From Verrucomicrobiota bacterium (GTDB taxonomy: Bacteria; Verrucomicrobiota; Verrucomicrobiia; Verrucomicrobiales; Verrucomicrobiaceae): 64,000 nucleotides of DNA. The notes under the pieces are model-generated. The model searched no databases. It saw only the letters and a list, made by a program, of their open reading frames with translations, and was not told the origin of the DNA. The stretch spans positions 1 to 64,000 of the forward strand of contig JAFLEI010000020.1 in the NCBI GenBank assembly GCA_017301975.1, read 5' to 3'. The translations under genes and the position numbers were made by a program. Of this stretch, positions 1 to 7,570 are shown piece after piece. Each line of letters starts with the position of its first letter. Within the stretch, counting starts at the first letter, position 1.

Positions 1-51
1 GCGTCTGCACACGCCCGGCTTCATCGCTCTTCAATACTATTGCCTCTTTGT

Positions 52-89
52 TCATAGAGATCATAGCTTGTGAGCTCTGATCTCTATGA
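52..89. repeat. perfect 12-bp inverted repeat
   Basis: Positions 52-63 (tcatagagatca) are exactly complementary to 78-89 (tgatctctatga), with a 14-nt spacer that itself contains gagctc. No T-run follows, so it is not a classic intrinsic terminator. It lies about 120 bp upstream of the IS66 remnant. It could be a protein-binding palindrome, a recombination scar or a stem-loop ending an upstream transcript; the sequence does not decide between these. Confidence 0.6.
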
Positions 90-210
90 CGCCAGCAAGT
101 TCATACGGTGCTGGCTGTGACGCTTACGGTGTTTGGGTTGTCTGCCACACTCCGCAACCATCATAAACTCATAACTCCACTGCTGGCCCGAATTTCGGGG
201 TCCACCTCAG

Positions 211-401
211 TTCATGGGCGGCTCCACCACAGGAGACCGTGTCGCCACGTTCTACACGCTCATCGGCAACTCAACCGCCAAGGGATCAACGCCGAGGCGT
301 ATCTGACGGACATCTTCAAACGCCTGTCCACCGCGACGAACCAAACGGTGCATCAGCCCACGCCGAAAGCCTGGGCCGCAGAGCTGGCAGCGCAGCACTA
401 G
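211..401 (+). pseudogene. IS66 family transposase C-terminal remnant, frameshifted
   Basis: The frame beginning at 211 reads FMGGSTTGDRVATFYTLIGN, which matches the block just after the catalytic core of IS66 transposases (typically LFAGS..GGERAA..YSLIE). Near 270 the match moves to another frame and continues as RQGINAEAYLTDIFKRL up to PKAWAAE, the usual IS66 C-terminus, ending at the TAG at 399-401. The shift fits a one-base deletion. No catalytic DDE region, upstream orfA/orfB genes or terminal repeats are visible, so this is a dead 3' fragment. It marks the edge of the AT-rich glycan block and suggests past mobile-element activity there. Confidence 0.75.
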
Positions 402-435
402 GCCCTGACTAAATCAGCCTTCAAGCTTGATGCGA

Positions 436-446
436 GGGGGGGGGGG
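436..446. repeat. G11 homopolymer tract upstream of FkbM gene
   Basis: Eleven consecutive G residues lie about 70-110 bp upstream of the plausible starts of the first FkbM gene. The 402-511 gap has no other recognisable element apart from a 23-codon ORF starting at 448. A tract this long is prone to slipped-strand change and could alter promoter spacing or leader structure. Whether it varies cannot be told from one sequence. Confidence 0.8.
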
Positions 447-511
447 CATGGACGACGGATACATCTTAGCGCATAACAATTCGTGTATTTCTGATTTGAT
501 AGACACACTAG

Positions 512-1315
512 TTGCATGAGAGGAGGTTTAATCTAATTTTTCCTGTGAGATCTTTCATAAAAAAAATTCCAGGTGCCATAAAACTGGTCAACCTAACTAG
601 AGTATTAGCTGGAAGAATCTATTATAGGCTAAAAGGTGAGCAATATATTGATACCGTCCCTTTGTCTATGGAGGAACTGTCGAGTTTGATATCGAAAAAC
701 CATCCTGTCATTCTGGAGATCGGATGCAACGATGGCACGGACACCAAACGCTTACGCACAGCGTTTCCAAAAGCCACTATACATTGTTTCGAACCTGACG
801 CGCGGGCGCAAATACGATTTGTGAACAACGGAGGACTTGACATATGCACCTCATTGCATAGGACGGCGGTAGGTGCTGTTGACGGCAAGGTCATATTCAA
901 CGTCAGCAGCGGCCGAGAAAATCTTGAAATGCCTCGCGGCTGGGACCTGTCCGGCTCGATCAGAAAGCCGCTAAGCGTTTTAACTGAGGTTCCTTGGATC
1001 AAGTTTGAAAATCAGGTCGAGGTAGCAATCACGACGTTGGATTTATTTTTTGAAAAATACGAACTTTCCTTGGTCGATTTCATCTGGATGGATGTCCAAG
1101 GTGCCGAATTGGATGTGATTCGTGGCGGAGCTAAGGCGCTGAAATCCGTCAGGTATCTTTACACAGAATACGACGACGGCGGGTTGTATGATGGTGGTGC
1201 AACTCTGTTGGAAATCTGCCGCAGCTTGCCGGATTTTACGTTATTGAAGCGCTATGCAGAAGATGCGCTCTTCGTTAATAAGAACTTAGGGAACAAAAGG
1301 TCAAATAATACGTGA
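512..1315 (+). CDS. FkbM family methyltransferase (1)
   Basis: This is a predicted SAM-dependent methyltransferase of the FkbM family, which commonly O-methylates sugars of surface polysaccharides. The SAM-binding motif I is visible as ILEIGCNDGTDT (about residues 69-80), followed by the acidic loop CFEPD and the FkbM signature FIWMDVQGAELDVIRGG near residue 190. The length of 267 residues is normal. The start is uncertain: the longest frame begins with TTG at 512, but the only good Shine-Dalgarno (aggagg, 521-526) lies downstream of it. That site points to a start at ATT 536 or GTG 545. An A8 run (559-566) sits in the first codons. The gene is AT-rich compared with the rest of the window and is convergent with the next gene. 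Confidence 0.85.
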   Translation: MHERRFNLIFPVRSFIKKIPGAIKLVNLTRVLAGRIYYRLKGEQYIDTVPLSMEELSSLISKNHPVILEIGCNDGTDTKRLRTAFPKATIHCFEPDARAQIRFVNNGGLDICTSLHRTAVGAVDGKVIFNVSSGRENLEMPRGWDLSGSIRKPLSVLTEVPWIKFENQVEVAITTLDLFFEKYELSLVDFIWMDVQGAELDVIRGGAKALKSVRYLYTEYDDGGLYDGGATLLEICRSLPDFTLLKRYAEDALFVNKNLGNKRSNNT

Positions 1316-1346
1316 AAAGAGAAATTTCAGACAAGTGAATTCTGCT

Positions 1347-2156
1347 TCATGCCATATTACAGTCTTCAATTTTTCTAGCATAAATGTCCCCAAATACTAC
1401 GGTGTCTCCTGCATAGACAAGAAGATGCTCTTTCACTGCATCGGCAGAAACCCACAACGGCAATTTGAGTGTCGTGACTTCTCCTAGTGCAAAATTAAAT
1501 GTCTTGAGCCCGAGTGCATCGAGACGATCTATGCTTCGAAAAGATTGGTTCATTCTTTCAGGGGTAAATTCGATGGAAACCGCCTTCACTGGGGATGTCA
1601 GGCCCGCAAGAACTTCATCTTCATAGCCTTCAACGTCAATTTTGATAAAGCTTGGTGTGCCATTCTCTTTGATAATGTCGTCCAGAGTCCTGACTTGAAC
1701 CACCTTTTTGGATTTCCAGACATCTCCTCCGAATCGGTTGCTTATTCTCATGGTCTTGACCCACTCTTCTGAAAGGGAAGATAAAGTATGATCCGGGCTG
1801 ATTAACATTTTTGCTTTGCCTTGATTGGATCCTAGTGCGGAGCAAATTAGCTTGAGCTGAGGAAATCGAGTTTGCAGGCTTCGCAAGATATTTATACATC
1901 TTTTCTGGGGTTCAATAGCGACAACCCTGGCTGCGAGGCGAACAAATATTTTGGCGCGATTACCCATGTTGGCACCCACATCGAATACTAGTGATTCAGG
2001 TGGGATGAACTGACGATAGAATTCCAATCGTTCCGTGTCTCGTTCGTTCCAGTCGATCAGTGCACGTCGTGCAGCAGCGTCAGTATTTAAAGAATCATAT
2101 TTGTTTTTGATTATCCTCCATAGGAGACGCAACGGGTTTGGAAATTGGCGATTCAT
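1347..2156 (-). CDS. FkbM family methyltransferase (2)
   Basis: This 269-residue protein has the FkbM SAM-binding motif VFDVGANMGN (about residues 57-66), the VVAIEPQ acidic loop and the C-terminal signature FIKIDVEGYEDEVLAGL near residue 170. It is a predicted sugar O-methyltransferase acting in the cytoplasm on glycan precursors. Its ATG overlaps the stop of the upstream fucosyltransferase by 4 bp (ATGA, 2153-2156), so it is probably translated by coupling as the last gene of a three-gene minus-strand unit. It is only distantly similar to the other two FkbM proteins here, so the trio is not a simple recent duplication. The acceptor sugar cannot be inferred. Confidence 0.87.
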   Translation of the reverse strand: MNRQFPNPLRLLWRIIKNKYDSLNTDAAARRALIDWNERDTERLEFYRQFIPPESLVFDVGANMGNRAKIFVRLAARVVAIEPQKRCINILRSLQTRFPQLKLICSALGSNQGKAKMLISPDHTLSSLSEEWVKTMRISNRFGGDVWKSKKVVQVRTLDDIIKENGTPSFIKIDVEGYEDEVLAGLTSPVKAVSIEFTPERMNQSFRSIDRLDALGLKTFNFALGEVTTLKLPLWVSADAVKEHLLVYAGDTVVFGDIYARKIEDCNMA

Positions 2157-3001
2157 GATGGGAAGACGCTCCAGTTTTGTTGATACAAATTATTGGCAAC
2201 ACTTTCGTTCAAGTCCGGTGGGGTAAACCATCGGGCAGGTGCGGCCACTTGCTGGCCTTCACCGGAAGCAAGGAAAGCTCCCCACCAACTGAACGAACTG
2301 TTTGCAATGATATGATGCTGGCACTTGGTCATGAGATACAAGTCTTCAAAATCGAGCCCTTCAGACAGATTCCGAACGATTCGCTTTCGTTGATTCGGAA
2401 TTGGCAGATGCTTTTCGGCCCAGTCCAGATCATTAGAAAAGACAAAGTACACAGCCTGATTTTTTGTGCGCTCCTCCATGAAGGCAATTGCATGGCTATA
2501 GTAGTCAGTGCCGAGCACATGGTGAGTATGGCTCAGTTTGAGGTAGTCACCCCGACGCACGTGAACTGCGACAGCAAGGTTCTTGGTAATCTCAGTCTCT
2601 ACACTATTTGTGAAGTCGGAAAATGGCCCATCGAACATGAATTGACGTCTTACCTCAGCTTCGATATTGTGCCAATATTTGGGTGACTGAAAATATCCGA
2701 CCACTTGTTGACCATCGTTAACACGGGAAACAAAAGCGGATTCGTGAGCCCAAGTTGATTCTTCGATCAGGCGAGGCGCGCCCGTTATAATTTTGCGTAT
2801 TTTCCCCGTAATGAGATGGCTGATCGGGGGGGGGCGGGATTTAATTTTTTGTTTGAGTGTAAACACATTCATGTCTTCGCTTACTGTCGGTTTGGAGTTA
2901 ACAAATCCAACTTTGCAGTTTTTTATGCGTTCGATTTCCAATGCAAATGCATATTGGAACATCATATTGCCTAATCCACCGTCTAAGGTCATGTATATCA
3001 T
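2153..3001 (-). CDS. alpha-1,2-fucosyltransferase-like GT11 glycosyltransferase
   Basis: The 282-residue protein starts with the GT11 nucleotide-sugar region (GGLGNMMFQYAFAL, residues 8-21) and carries the GT11 hallmark VAVHVRRGDYLKL near residue 145. Later come FSNDLDWAEKHL and the C-terminal IIANSSFSWWGAFLA. GT11 enzymes move L-fucose or similar sugars from GDP to the 2-position of galactose in O-antigens, capsules or Lewis-type glycans. The start is ATG 3001 or ATG 2992. It lies 12 bp after an FkbM gene and overlaps the next by 4 bp. Residues 56-59 (RPPP) are encoded by an uninterrupted C9 run (2826-2834 on this strand). One-base slippage there would truncate the protein early, as described for poly-C tracts of Helicobacter pylori futC. 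Confidence 0.9.
   Translation of the reverse strand: MIYMTLDGGLGNMMFQYAFALEIERIKNCKVGFVNSKPTVSEDMNVFTLKQKIKSRPPPISHLITGKIRKIITGAPRLIEESTWAHESAFVSRVNDGQQVVGYFQSPKYWHNIEAEVRRQFMFDGPFSDFTNSVETEITKNLAVAVHVRRGDYLKLSHTHHVLGTDYYSHAIAFMEERTKNQAVYFVFSNDLDWAEKHLPIPNQRKRIVRNLSEGLDFEDLYLMTKCQHHIIANSSFSWWGAFLASGEGQQVAAPARWFTPPDLNESVANNLYQQNWSVFPS
2826..2834. repeat. G9/C9 homopolymer inside fucosyltransferase gene
   Basis: Nine consecutive G residues on the plus strand equal C9 in the sense strand of the GT11 gene, covering part of codons 56-59. The tract is in frame here, so the gene is in the ON state in this sequence. A gain or loss of one base would remove about four fifths of the protein. Confidence 0.9.
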
Positions 3002-3013
3002 TGGTGAAATAAA

Positions 3014-3850
3014 TTATTTTACGGACATTATTGCATAGCATTCTCGCATGTCTCCATGTGAACGGGTGAGAGTCAGTTGGAATCCGACGGCCTTACAAAT
3101 TTGAGCGATCCTGACATAGGATTCATTACCGCCATGGGTTTCAAGAAAAAGAAAACAGGAAGGGGAAAGAATTTCCAAAATGGTCGGTAACACAAGTTCT
3201 TCTGCTCCTTCAATGTCGATTTTAAGCAATAAAAATTTCGGATGTTCTTCGGATATGATTCTTCTCAACGAGATACTCTGCACATCCAGTGCCTTATGGT
3301 TTGCCATATCCCTTTCAACTACACGGCCACCGTAGCTTAAACCAGGTTCAAAAAGGGTGCGTCCATCTGATTCTCCAGCCACACCCTCCATGACTCGAGC
3401 GTTCAAATGATTCATCTTGAGATTGTGACGCAGCCATAACAAATTAGTCTGGTCCGGCTCGATGCAAATTATTCGAGCGTTTCTAAATCGAACGCCGGCC
3501 AAGGACGCAAAAAGACCAATGTGCGCCCCGACATCGATGATCAGATCAGGCTCAAATGGCACTAGATCCAGATTCCATGTTCGATTTATCACGAGCTCCT
3601 CAAATATCACCATGTGTGTGATATCGCCCGGGTCGAACGTCAGCTCCCACTCCCCTCCCCATAGTCCTTTAAGATTGAGGACGGGAAACCATTTTCTCAT
3701 GCATCGTGACAGCCTCGTTTTCCGGCCGTCAAAGGGGTGACCTCGGGCTATACCATACAGGAGCCATTGCGAAAAGTTACTCGGCACGTTACATTGGGTC
3801 ACGATGTGACCTATCATTTGTATACGGCGGATAATGTCTTTTCTAGACAT
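3014..3850 (-). CDS. FkbM family methyltransferase (3)
   Basis: This 278-residue protein carries the SAM motif LIIDVGAHIGLFASL (about residues 105-119), the IICIEPD loop and the FkbM signature LLKIDIEGAEELVLPTIL near residue 210. The roughly 80-residue N-terminal extension before the fold is longer than in the two other FkbM proteins here. It is the first gene of the minus-strand unit FkbM(3)-fucosyltransferase-FkbM(2), with only 12 bp to the next gene. Base composition is AT-rich, as in its neighbours. It is probably a sugar O-methyltransferase of the surface glycan; the substrate is unknown. Confidence 0.87.
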   Translation of the reverse strand: MSRKDIIRRIQMIGHIVTQCNVPSNFSQWLLYGIARGHPFDGRKTRLSRCMRKWFPVLNLKGLWGGEWELTFDPGDITHMVIFEELVINRTWNLDLVPFEPDLIIDVGAHIGLFASLAGVRFRNARIICIEPDQTNLLWLRHNLKMNHLNARVMEGVAGESDGRTLFEPGLSYGGRVVERDMANHKALDVQSISLRRIISEEHPKFLLLKIDIEGAEELVLPTILEILSPSCFLFLETHGGNESYVRIAQICKAVGFQLTLTRSHGDMRECYAIMSVK

Positions 3851-3963
3851 GACGTCTTTCAGGGCACTTCATTAAAAGCTCTTCCTCTATAGTTGACCAT
3901 TCCCGGCCGCCAGTTCAATTGGCAAAATGTTTTGGCCTGAAGAGATTTAGTTATTTCTGAATC

Positions 3964-3995
3964 ATGAGGCGGCTGCAGTCTCTGCTCAGCCTCAT
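3964..3995 (-). terminator. possible terminator-like stem-loop after the GT2 gene
   Basis: The arms atgaggc (3964-3970) and gcctcat (3989-3995) are exactly complementary, and an inner gcag/ctgc pair extends the stem. It lies between the stop of the minus-strand GT2 gene (4040) and the start of FkbM(3) (3850). No U-tract follows on the minus strand, so intrinsic termination is only possible. The rest of 3851-4039 shows nothing else recognisable. Confidence 0.35.
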
Positions 3996-4039
3996 AATAT
4001 TAGGTGATAATGAACGGAATCTTCTTAATAGATTATGGC

Positions 4040-5170
4040 CTAAAGACTTGGCTGCCAGAGGCTCAGTGGATCTCTTCGGCTCCTCAAATAGGAAAAGAGG
4101 GCTCTTGCGCAGGTCATCTGGAGAAGCAAAAAGCCCGCTGGTACTGTAACGAGTTTGGTTTTAAGTTGCGGGAACAAGAAGCCGATTATTCCCAGCGCAT
4201 AGCAAACCATCTGAAGGCCTAGCGAAAGCCAAACGAGCGGTGTTCTTAGGAGGAAGGCCGTTAATATTAGAATCGCCATTAGCATCCATGGTACAAATAA
4301 CCTTGCATACTTATGGGAGATCAACTGCCACCATAGCCGATTGCGCCAAGGCAACAACCAGCAAGGGTAAAACTCTAACATTTGGTAATTGCCTACTAGG
4401 GTCCTTTGCTTGCGCGATTTCTCCTTAATCGGGTCTAGTCTCTGTGGGTCGAAGGCGATGGCGTTTGGATTGTAAGTGACTCGCCATCCCTGAACGGAAA
4501 TCTGCATTGGGAGGACGACATCATCCAAAAGGGTTCCTGGCTGCAGATTGCGGAAGGCAATCTTGCGAATTGCATAAATGGCCCCCGTGCAGCCAACCAC
4601 CGAATCGAATTGCGCCTCCCACTCGCGAAGCTTGCGCTCCATTCGCCAATAGAGGTCAACGCCGCGTCCGCCACCGGATTCAGAGGCTGCGATCTCCAAG
4701 CGGCCACTGACCGCGCCCACGCACGGGTCGCGAAACGCCTGTGCGAGCTCCTGGATGGCTTGAGCATCAAATGTCTGCCGTATGTCGGCGAAGACGATAA
4801 TGGGATGGCTTGCAGCCTGAATGGCGTCATTGAGAGCTGCCCATTTTCCGCGTTGCGTTGGCGAACTAATGACCCGCACGCACCCGACACTAGACTGCCT
4901 GGCCAGGGTGGCCGTGTCGTCGGCACAGCCGTCGCAGAACACCAAAAACTCGCGCTTTCCTACCCATTCGCAGTCTGCGAGGTTCCGCAGGCGCTGCTGG
5001 ATATGCGCCGCACCATTGTGCACACAGAGTATGATGCTGATGGCGTCTGGCAGGGGGGCGATCGTATTCAGCCTTCTGGGAAACATGCGTGCGAGCAGCC
5101 ACATTATGCAGGCGTAACCAACCTGGGTGTAGAAGACGGCAAAAAGCAGGGTGAACAGTAGCAGGAGCAT
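4040..5170 (-). CDS. membrane-anchored family 2 glycosyltransferase
   Basis: This is a 376-residue processive-type GT2 enzyme. It begins with an N-terminal membrane segment (LLLLFTLLFAVFYTQVGYA). The GT-A domain follows, with ISIILCVHNGA, an acidic FADIRQ segment in the DxD position, GCTGAIYAIRK and LLDDVVLPM as the catalytic acidic site. RKQRTLVGN stands where family members carry QxxRW. Two or three C-terminal membrane helices end the protein. Such enzymes extend or build extracellular polysaccharide from the cytoplasmic face. The 3' part of the gene is more AT-rich than the 5' part. It diverges from the deacetylase-like gene at 5290, with about 120 bp available for promoters. Confidence 0.88.
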   Translation of the reverse strand: MLLLLFTLLFAVFYTQVGYACIMWLLARMFPRRLNTIAPLPDAISIILCVHNGAAHIQQRLRNLADCEWVGKREFLVFCDGCADDTATLARQSSVGCVRVISSPTQRGKWAALNDAIQAASHPIIVFADIRQTFDAQAIQELAQAFRDPCVGAVSGRLEIAASESGGGRGVDLYWRMERKLREWEAQFDSVVGCTGAIYAIRKIAFRNLQPGTLLDDVVLPMQISVQGWRVTYNPNAIAFDPQRLDPIKEKSRKQRTLVGNYQMLEFYPCWLLPWRNRLWWQLISHKYARLFVPWMLMAILILTAFLLRTPLVWLSLGLQMVCYALGIIGFLFPQLKTKLVTVPAGFLLLQMTCARALFSYLRSRRDPLSLWQPSL

Positions 5171-5289
5171 TGGAGGCTAAGGCTAGCACGATTAAAGGTG
5201 ATGTGCATATCAAGGTTGAAGTTCGGCAATTTGGGGCCAGAGAATCTCCGTGATTTTAAGACTCCGAATCAGGATCATTTCAACAATTC

Positions 5290-6387
5290 ATGACGAAGGC
5301 ATTTGATCGTTGGTTGCTGCCATGGCTTCAGCAGCGTATTACGCGGGCTAAAAAGCCCGTTACAGACGTGATGCTGGCTGTTTGCGACCACTTCGAGCCG
5401 CTTCATCACACCAACAAAGAGGGGGCTCTGCGCCGGATGGGACAGTGGCACGAAAAACTTCCGGCATTGTCCGCTGCTGCCAGCGATCATGACGGTCATG
5501 GGCCCAAGCACACCTTTTTCTACCCGATCGAGCAGTATGATCCAGAACTGCTCGATTCTATTACCGAGCTGTGTCGGATCACTCGAAATGAAGTCGAAGT
5601 GCATCTGCATCATGAAAACGACACAGCGGAGAATTTGGTTTGCGCATTAGAACAGGGAAAGTTAAATTTACGCAGTCACGGGCTTCTCGGGGCTGACGCC
5701 GCTGGGGCGGTCGCATTCGGATTCATTCATGGCAACTGGTCTCTCGATGATTCGAATCCTTTCGGGCATGGTTGTGGTGTGCGTAACGAGCTGGCTATTT
5801 TGAAGCGAGCAGGGTGCTACGCTGATCTCACTATGCCGTCCGCTCCCCATCCCTCGCAGGCTCCGATGGTGAACCGCTTGTACTACTCGCGGAGCACGCC
5901 GGACGGTTGTTCGCATTACCGGGGCAAATTGGTGGCGTCAGGCCGTGATGGCACCCATGAACTGAGATTGAGCCCTGACCACCTGCTACTCGTGCAGGGA
6001 CCTCTTTCACTCGATTGGGGGCGTCGAAAGTGGGGCATTTTGCCAAGGGTGGAGAATTCCGATTTGGGGCCAAGAAATCCGCCGACCTCAGAGAGAATGA
6101 ACGAGTGGCTGAAGGGGCGGATCAGTGTTTCTGGAGCGGAAGAGTGGTGCTTTATCAAGCTGCACACTCATGGAGCCCCTGAGTCGGGGCACAGGTCTAA
6201 TTTGGGACCTGAAAGGGGCCGTTTCCATTCCGAGATTGAACGTATGGCGGCTGATCGCGGCTTTAGGCTGCATTATGTCAGTTCTCGTGAGATGGTGAAC
6301 ATTCTTCATGCGGCCGAAGACGGCCACACAGGGGATGCCGGAGCCTGGCGTGACTATCTTTACACCCCGCCACCATTGCTGAAGTAG
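5290..6387 (+). CDS. polysaccharide deacetylase-like protein of the glycan cluster
   Basis: The 365-residue protein has no signal peptide. It carries conserved acidic/His clusters that suit a metal-dependent deacetylase-type (beta/alpha) barrel: CDHFEPLHH near residue 32, the HDGHG segment, EVEVHLHHENDT near residue 100 and FIKLHTHG near residue 290. These resemble hypothetical proteins found beside GT4 enzymes in exopolysaccharide clusters, but I cannot assign a defined reaction. The next gene starts 10 bp downstream, so the two are probably co-transcribed. Deacetylation of an amino sugar is the likeliest role; other hydrolase roles are possible. Confidence 0.7.
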   Translation: MTKAFDRWLLPWLQQRITRAKKPVTDVMLAVCDHFEPLHHTNKEGALRRMGQWHEKLPALSAAASDHDGHGPKHTFFYPIEQYDPELLDSITELCRITRNEVEVHLHHENDTAENLVCALEQGKLNLRSHGLLGADAAGAVAFGFIHGNWSLDDSNPFGHGCGVRNELAILKRAGCYADLTMPSAPHPSQAPMVNRLYYSRSTPDGCSHYRGKLVASGRDGTHELRLSPDHLLLVQGPLSLDWGRRKWGILPRVENSDLGPRNPPTSERMNEWLKGRISVSGAEEWCFIKLHTHGAPESGHRSNLGPERGRFHSEIERMAADRGFRLHYVSSREMVNILHAAEDGHTGDAGAWRDYLYTPPPLLK

Positions 6388-6397
6388 TATTTGCCTG

Positions 6398-7570
6398 ATG
6401 AAGCTTCTATTTGTCTCCAATCTGTTTCCAGATTCGCAAGAGCCTTGGCGAGGGCTGGACAATGTGACGTTGGTGCATGCGTTGCGTGCATTAGATCCCG
6501 GTTTGGACGTTCGGGTTTTGGCTTTTCGTGCCTCGCTTACTCATTATGGGGTCGCGTCACATCTCCGTCCGCGCGCCGAGGATGAAATGCTTCATCCGCA
6601 TTACTTTTGGAATAGCTACCTGCCAAAACTGGGAGGGCTGAATCATTGGTTATTTGCACGAGCATTGGCGCGTGCGGAGCTGACTCTTGAAGAGGATTTC
6701 AGGCCGGATGTGATATTGGCACCGTGGCTGTTCCCGGATGCTTGTGCTGCTGCCATGTGTTTCCGCAGCCGGAAAATCCCTTTGGTGGCCGTTGCGCAAG
6801 GATCGGACGTGCATCAATACCTTGGCATGACGATGCGACGCAGGGCCATATTAAGTCTGGCGAAGTGTGCACGGAAGATCGTGACGCGGAGTCAGGATCT
6901 TCAGCGCCGATTGATTTCCGGTGGGGCAAATGCGAATCAAGTGTGCACGATCTACAATGGGGTGGATACCGCCGTTTTTCGTCCCGCCTCACGAGAGGAT
7001 GCTCGCGCTGAACTCGGGGTGTCTGTCACGGGTAAACTTGTTCTCTTTGTTGGCAACTTCCTGCCGGTGAAAGGAATTGATCTTTTAATGGAGGCATTTG
7101 CCGAGGTGGCGCGATCGCTGCATGAGCCGATCACGCTGAGTTTGATCGGCAGTGGACCGCTGGAAGGGCATATTCGCCAGCAGGCGGCGGAACTAGGCAT
7201 ATCACAACGGGTGATTTTCGTCGGGCGTCAGCCTCCATCGAAGGTGGCCCGCTGGATGCAAGCTGCAGACGTTGTATCTCTGAGCAGCTTTAATGAAGGG
7301 GTTCCGAATGTGGTTTTAGAGTCGATTTCGTCGGGGCGTCCGATTGTCACCACCGATGTGGGTGGAATCGCGGAAATCGTAAAACCGTTGCTTGGGCAGC
7401 GGTTTCTGGTTCCCGGACGTGAATCGTCGGCTTTTGCAGCTGCCTTGACCAGCTCCATTCGAAATCCGCCGGAAGATCAACGATTACACCATGCGGCTCT
7501 TCAATACTCCTGGGAGAACTGTGCAAAAAACTACCTGGCATTGTTAAACCCCGCCGGCAGAGTAGGCTAA
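6398..7570 (+). CDS. family 4 glycosyltransferase
   Basis: This is a GT-B fold enzyme of 390 residues. The N-terminal acceptor domain has LFVSNLFPDSQEPWRG, LAPWLFPDACAAA and VAQGSDVHQYL. The C-terminal donor domain has TIYNGVDTAVFRP, LVLFVGNFLPVKGIDLLMEAF, VIFVGRQPPSKVARWM and the EX7E-type site SSFNEGVPNVVLESISSGRPIV. It should transfer a nucleotide-activated sugar to a lipid-linked glycan in the cytoplasm. It follows the deacetylase-like gene by 10 bp and its last 4 bp overlap the convergent sugar-transferase gene, so no terminator separates the two. Confidence 0.92.
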   Translation: MKLLFVSNLFPDSQEPWRGLDNVTLVHALRALDPGLDVRVLAFRASLTHYGVASHLRPRAEDEMLHPHYFWNSYLPKLGGLNHWLFARALARAELTLEEDFRPDVILAPWLFPDACAAAMCFRSRKIPLVAVAQGSDVHQYLGMTMRRRAILSLAKCARKIVTRSQDLQRRLISGGANANQVCTIYNGVDTAVFRPASREDARAELGVSVTGKLVLFVGNFLPVKGIDLLMEAFAEVARSLHEPITLSLIGSGPLEGHIRQQAAELGISQRVIFVGRQPPSKVARWMQAADVVSLSSFNEGVPNVVLESISSGRPIVTTDVGGIAEIVKPLLGQRFLVPGRESSAFAAALTSSIRNPPEDQRLHHAALQYSWENCAKNYLALLNPAGRVG

